Shown here in pieces: positions 5,265 to 5,513 of a stretch of 5,513 bases of DNA (position 1 is the first letter of the stretch; each line of letters begins with the position of its first letter). Source of the DNA: an uncultured Pseudomonadota bacterium (lineage in GTDB: Bacteria > Desulfobacterota_B > Binatia > UBA9968); contig CAMLCX010000355.1 in assembly GCA_946478635.1 (NCBI GenBank), positions 1-5,513 on the forward strand. Reading direction: 5' to 3'. Both the position numbers and the translations under genes were made by a program. The notes under the pieces were generated by a model. That model saw nothing but the letters and a program-made list of their open reading frames with translations. It was not told the origin of the DNA and ran no database searches.

Positions 5265-5289
5265 TACCGCTAACTCCGTTTTCCGTCAA
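5261..5289 (-). promoter_or_regulatory. Predicted sigma-70-type promoter of the padR-chrA unit
   Basis: On the minus strand TTGACG (5284-5289) and TATATC (5261-5266) are separated by exactly 17 bases. The -35 matches the consensus at 5 of 6 positions and the -10 at 4 of 6. Transcription would start around 5253-5256, leaving a leader of only about 10 bases before the ATG at 5244, so padR would be almost leaderless. Confidence 0.55.
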
Positions 5290-5410
5290 GATAATTGCCT
5301 AGACCTTCCGCGACCATCGGCGTTGACCGCAGGCAACTACAATCGCGTAGACGACGCTGTCAATTTCCGCTCTTCCTGGTATCCTTGGCGCGAGGGGTAA
5401 AGAAAAGAAG
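5290..5410. other. Divergent intergenic region between padR and the CNNM-type gene
   Basis: This 121-base region must hold the promoter of the plus-strand gene. TTGACC occurs at about 5324-5329 but without a good -10 at the right distance, so I do not call it. TTGACA exists on the minus strand (5358-5363), also without a good -10. A purine-rich run (about 5399-5410) leads into the ATG at 5411. Confidence 0.4.
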
Positions 5411-5513
5411 ATGTCCGATATCGGCGGCGAAATCATTATCATTCTACTGCTCATCGTGGCCAACGGGGTGTTCGCATTGTCTGAAATGGCGGTGATTACG
5501 GCGCGCAAATCGC
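5411..5513 (+). CDS. N-terminus of a CNNM/CorC (HlyC/CorC, UPF0053) family membrane protein, cut by window end
   Basis: The 34 codons visible read MSDIGGEIIIILLLIVANGV followed by FALSEMAVITARKS. A first transmembrane helix with 'N-G-x-F-A-L-S-E-x-A-x-x-x-A-R-K-S' is the signature opening of the CNNM (DUF21) domain, found in proteins that continue with a CBS pair and a CorC/HlyC domain and are linked to Mg2+/Co2+ transport or tolerance. The start fits the family because the helix follows within 7 residues. The ribosome site is not strong: GAGGGG lies 13 bases upstream, and the purine-rich AAGAAAAGAAG lies directly before the ATG. It diverges from padR and is probably not part of that unit. 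The later domains are outside the window, so a CNNM-only protein cannot be excluded. Confidence 0.85.
   Translation, partial: MSDIGGEIIIILLLIVANGVFALSEMAVITARKS

Noticed and set aside
5245..5289. PadR start at the TTG at 5289 (130-residue version)
   Set aside because: The extra residues are not PadR-like, the TTG is the start of a TTGACG -35 box, and the region holds the promoter and palindrome.
5318..5363. Promoter boxes for the plus-strand CNNM gene (TTGACC at 5324) or an extra minus-strand promoter (TTGACA at 5358-5363)
   Set aside because: Neither has a recognisable -10 at 16-18 bases.

Overview
The window looks like a chromosomal stretch from a Gram-negative-type environmental bacterium with mid-range GC. 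A soil Acidobacteriota or Verrucomicrobiota is my best guess, based on the mix of a short PadR regulator, an aryl/PAPS-type sulfotransferase, a membrane-anchored C-terminal CXXCH cytochrome and a long-form ChrA. No rRNA, tRNA, CRISPR array or insertion sequence is visible, and the phylum is inference only. Almost all coding is on the minus strand; only the two partial genes at the window edges are on the plus strand.

Layout, left to right. Positions 1-121 (+) hold the last 39 codons of a probable MFS transporter. It converges, with a 4-base gap, on a complete sulfotransferase gene (126-935, -). Positions 936-1434 hold no intact gene, but 1152-1347 carries what looks like the broken 3' end of a TauE/SafE-type permease (-), followed by a perfect 8-bp hairpin (1368-1387). 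Next come a glyoxalase/VOC gene (1435-1863, -), a truncated N-terminal relic of a DUF486/DMT-like membrane protein (1958-2059, -), and a two-domain rhodanese (2085-2927, -). A chromate-transporter gene chrA (2991-4223, -), a signal-anchored cytochrome c-like gene (4269-4839, -) and a PadR regulator (4897-5244, -) follow. Diverging from PadR is the start of a CNNM/CorC-type membrane protein (5411 to the window end, +).

The most coherent unit is PadR - cytochrome - ChrA - rhodanese. The genes are co-oriented with gaps of 57, 45 and 63 bases, and their order places them downstream of one promoter. That promoter (-35 TTGACG, 17-base spacer, -10 TATATC) has a perfect 15-bp palindrome over the -10 and the predicted transcription start, which fits an autoregulated PadR operon. 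The predicted transcript begins only about 10 bases before the PadR ATG. The unit plausibly links oxyanion export (chromate/sulfate chemistry), sulfur transfer and a periplasmic heme protein, but that joint function is inference.

The main irregularity is in the cytochrome gene. Its well-placed Shine-Dalgarno, ATG and first half of its membrane anchor are in one frame; the rest of the anchor and the heme domain are in another. The two meet at a run of six Gs, where one extra G explains the break. A second irregularity is that the VOC gene sits between two relics of different membrane genes, which suggests a replacement or deletion event downstream of the rhodanese.
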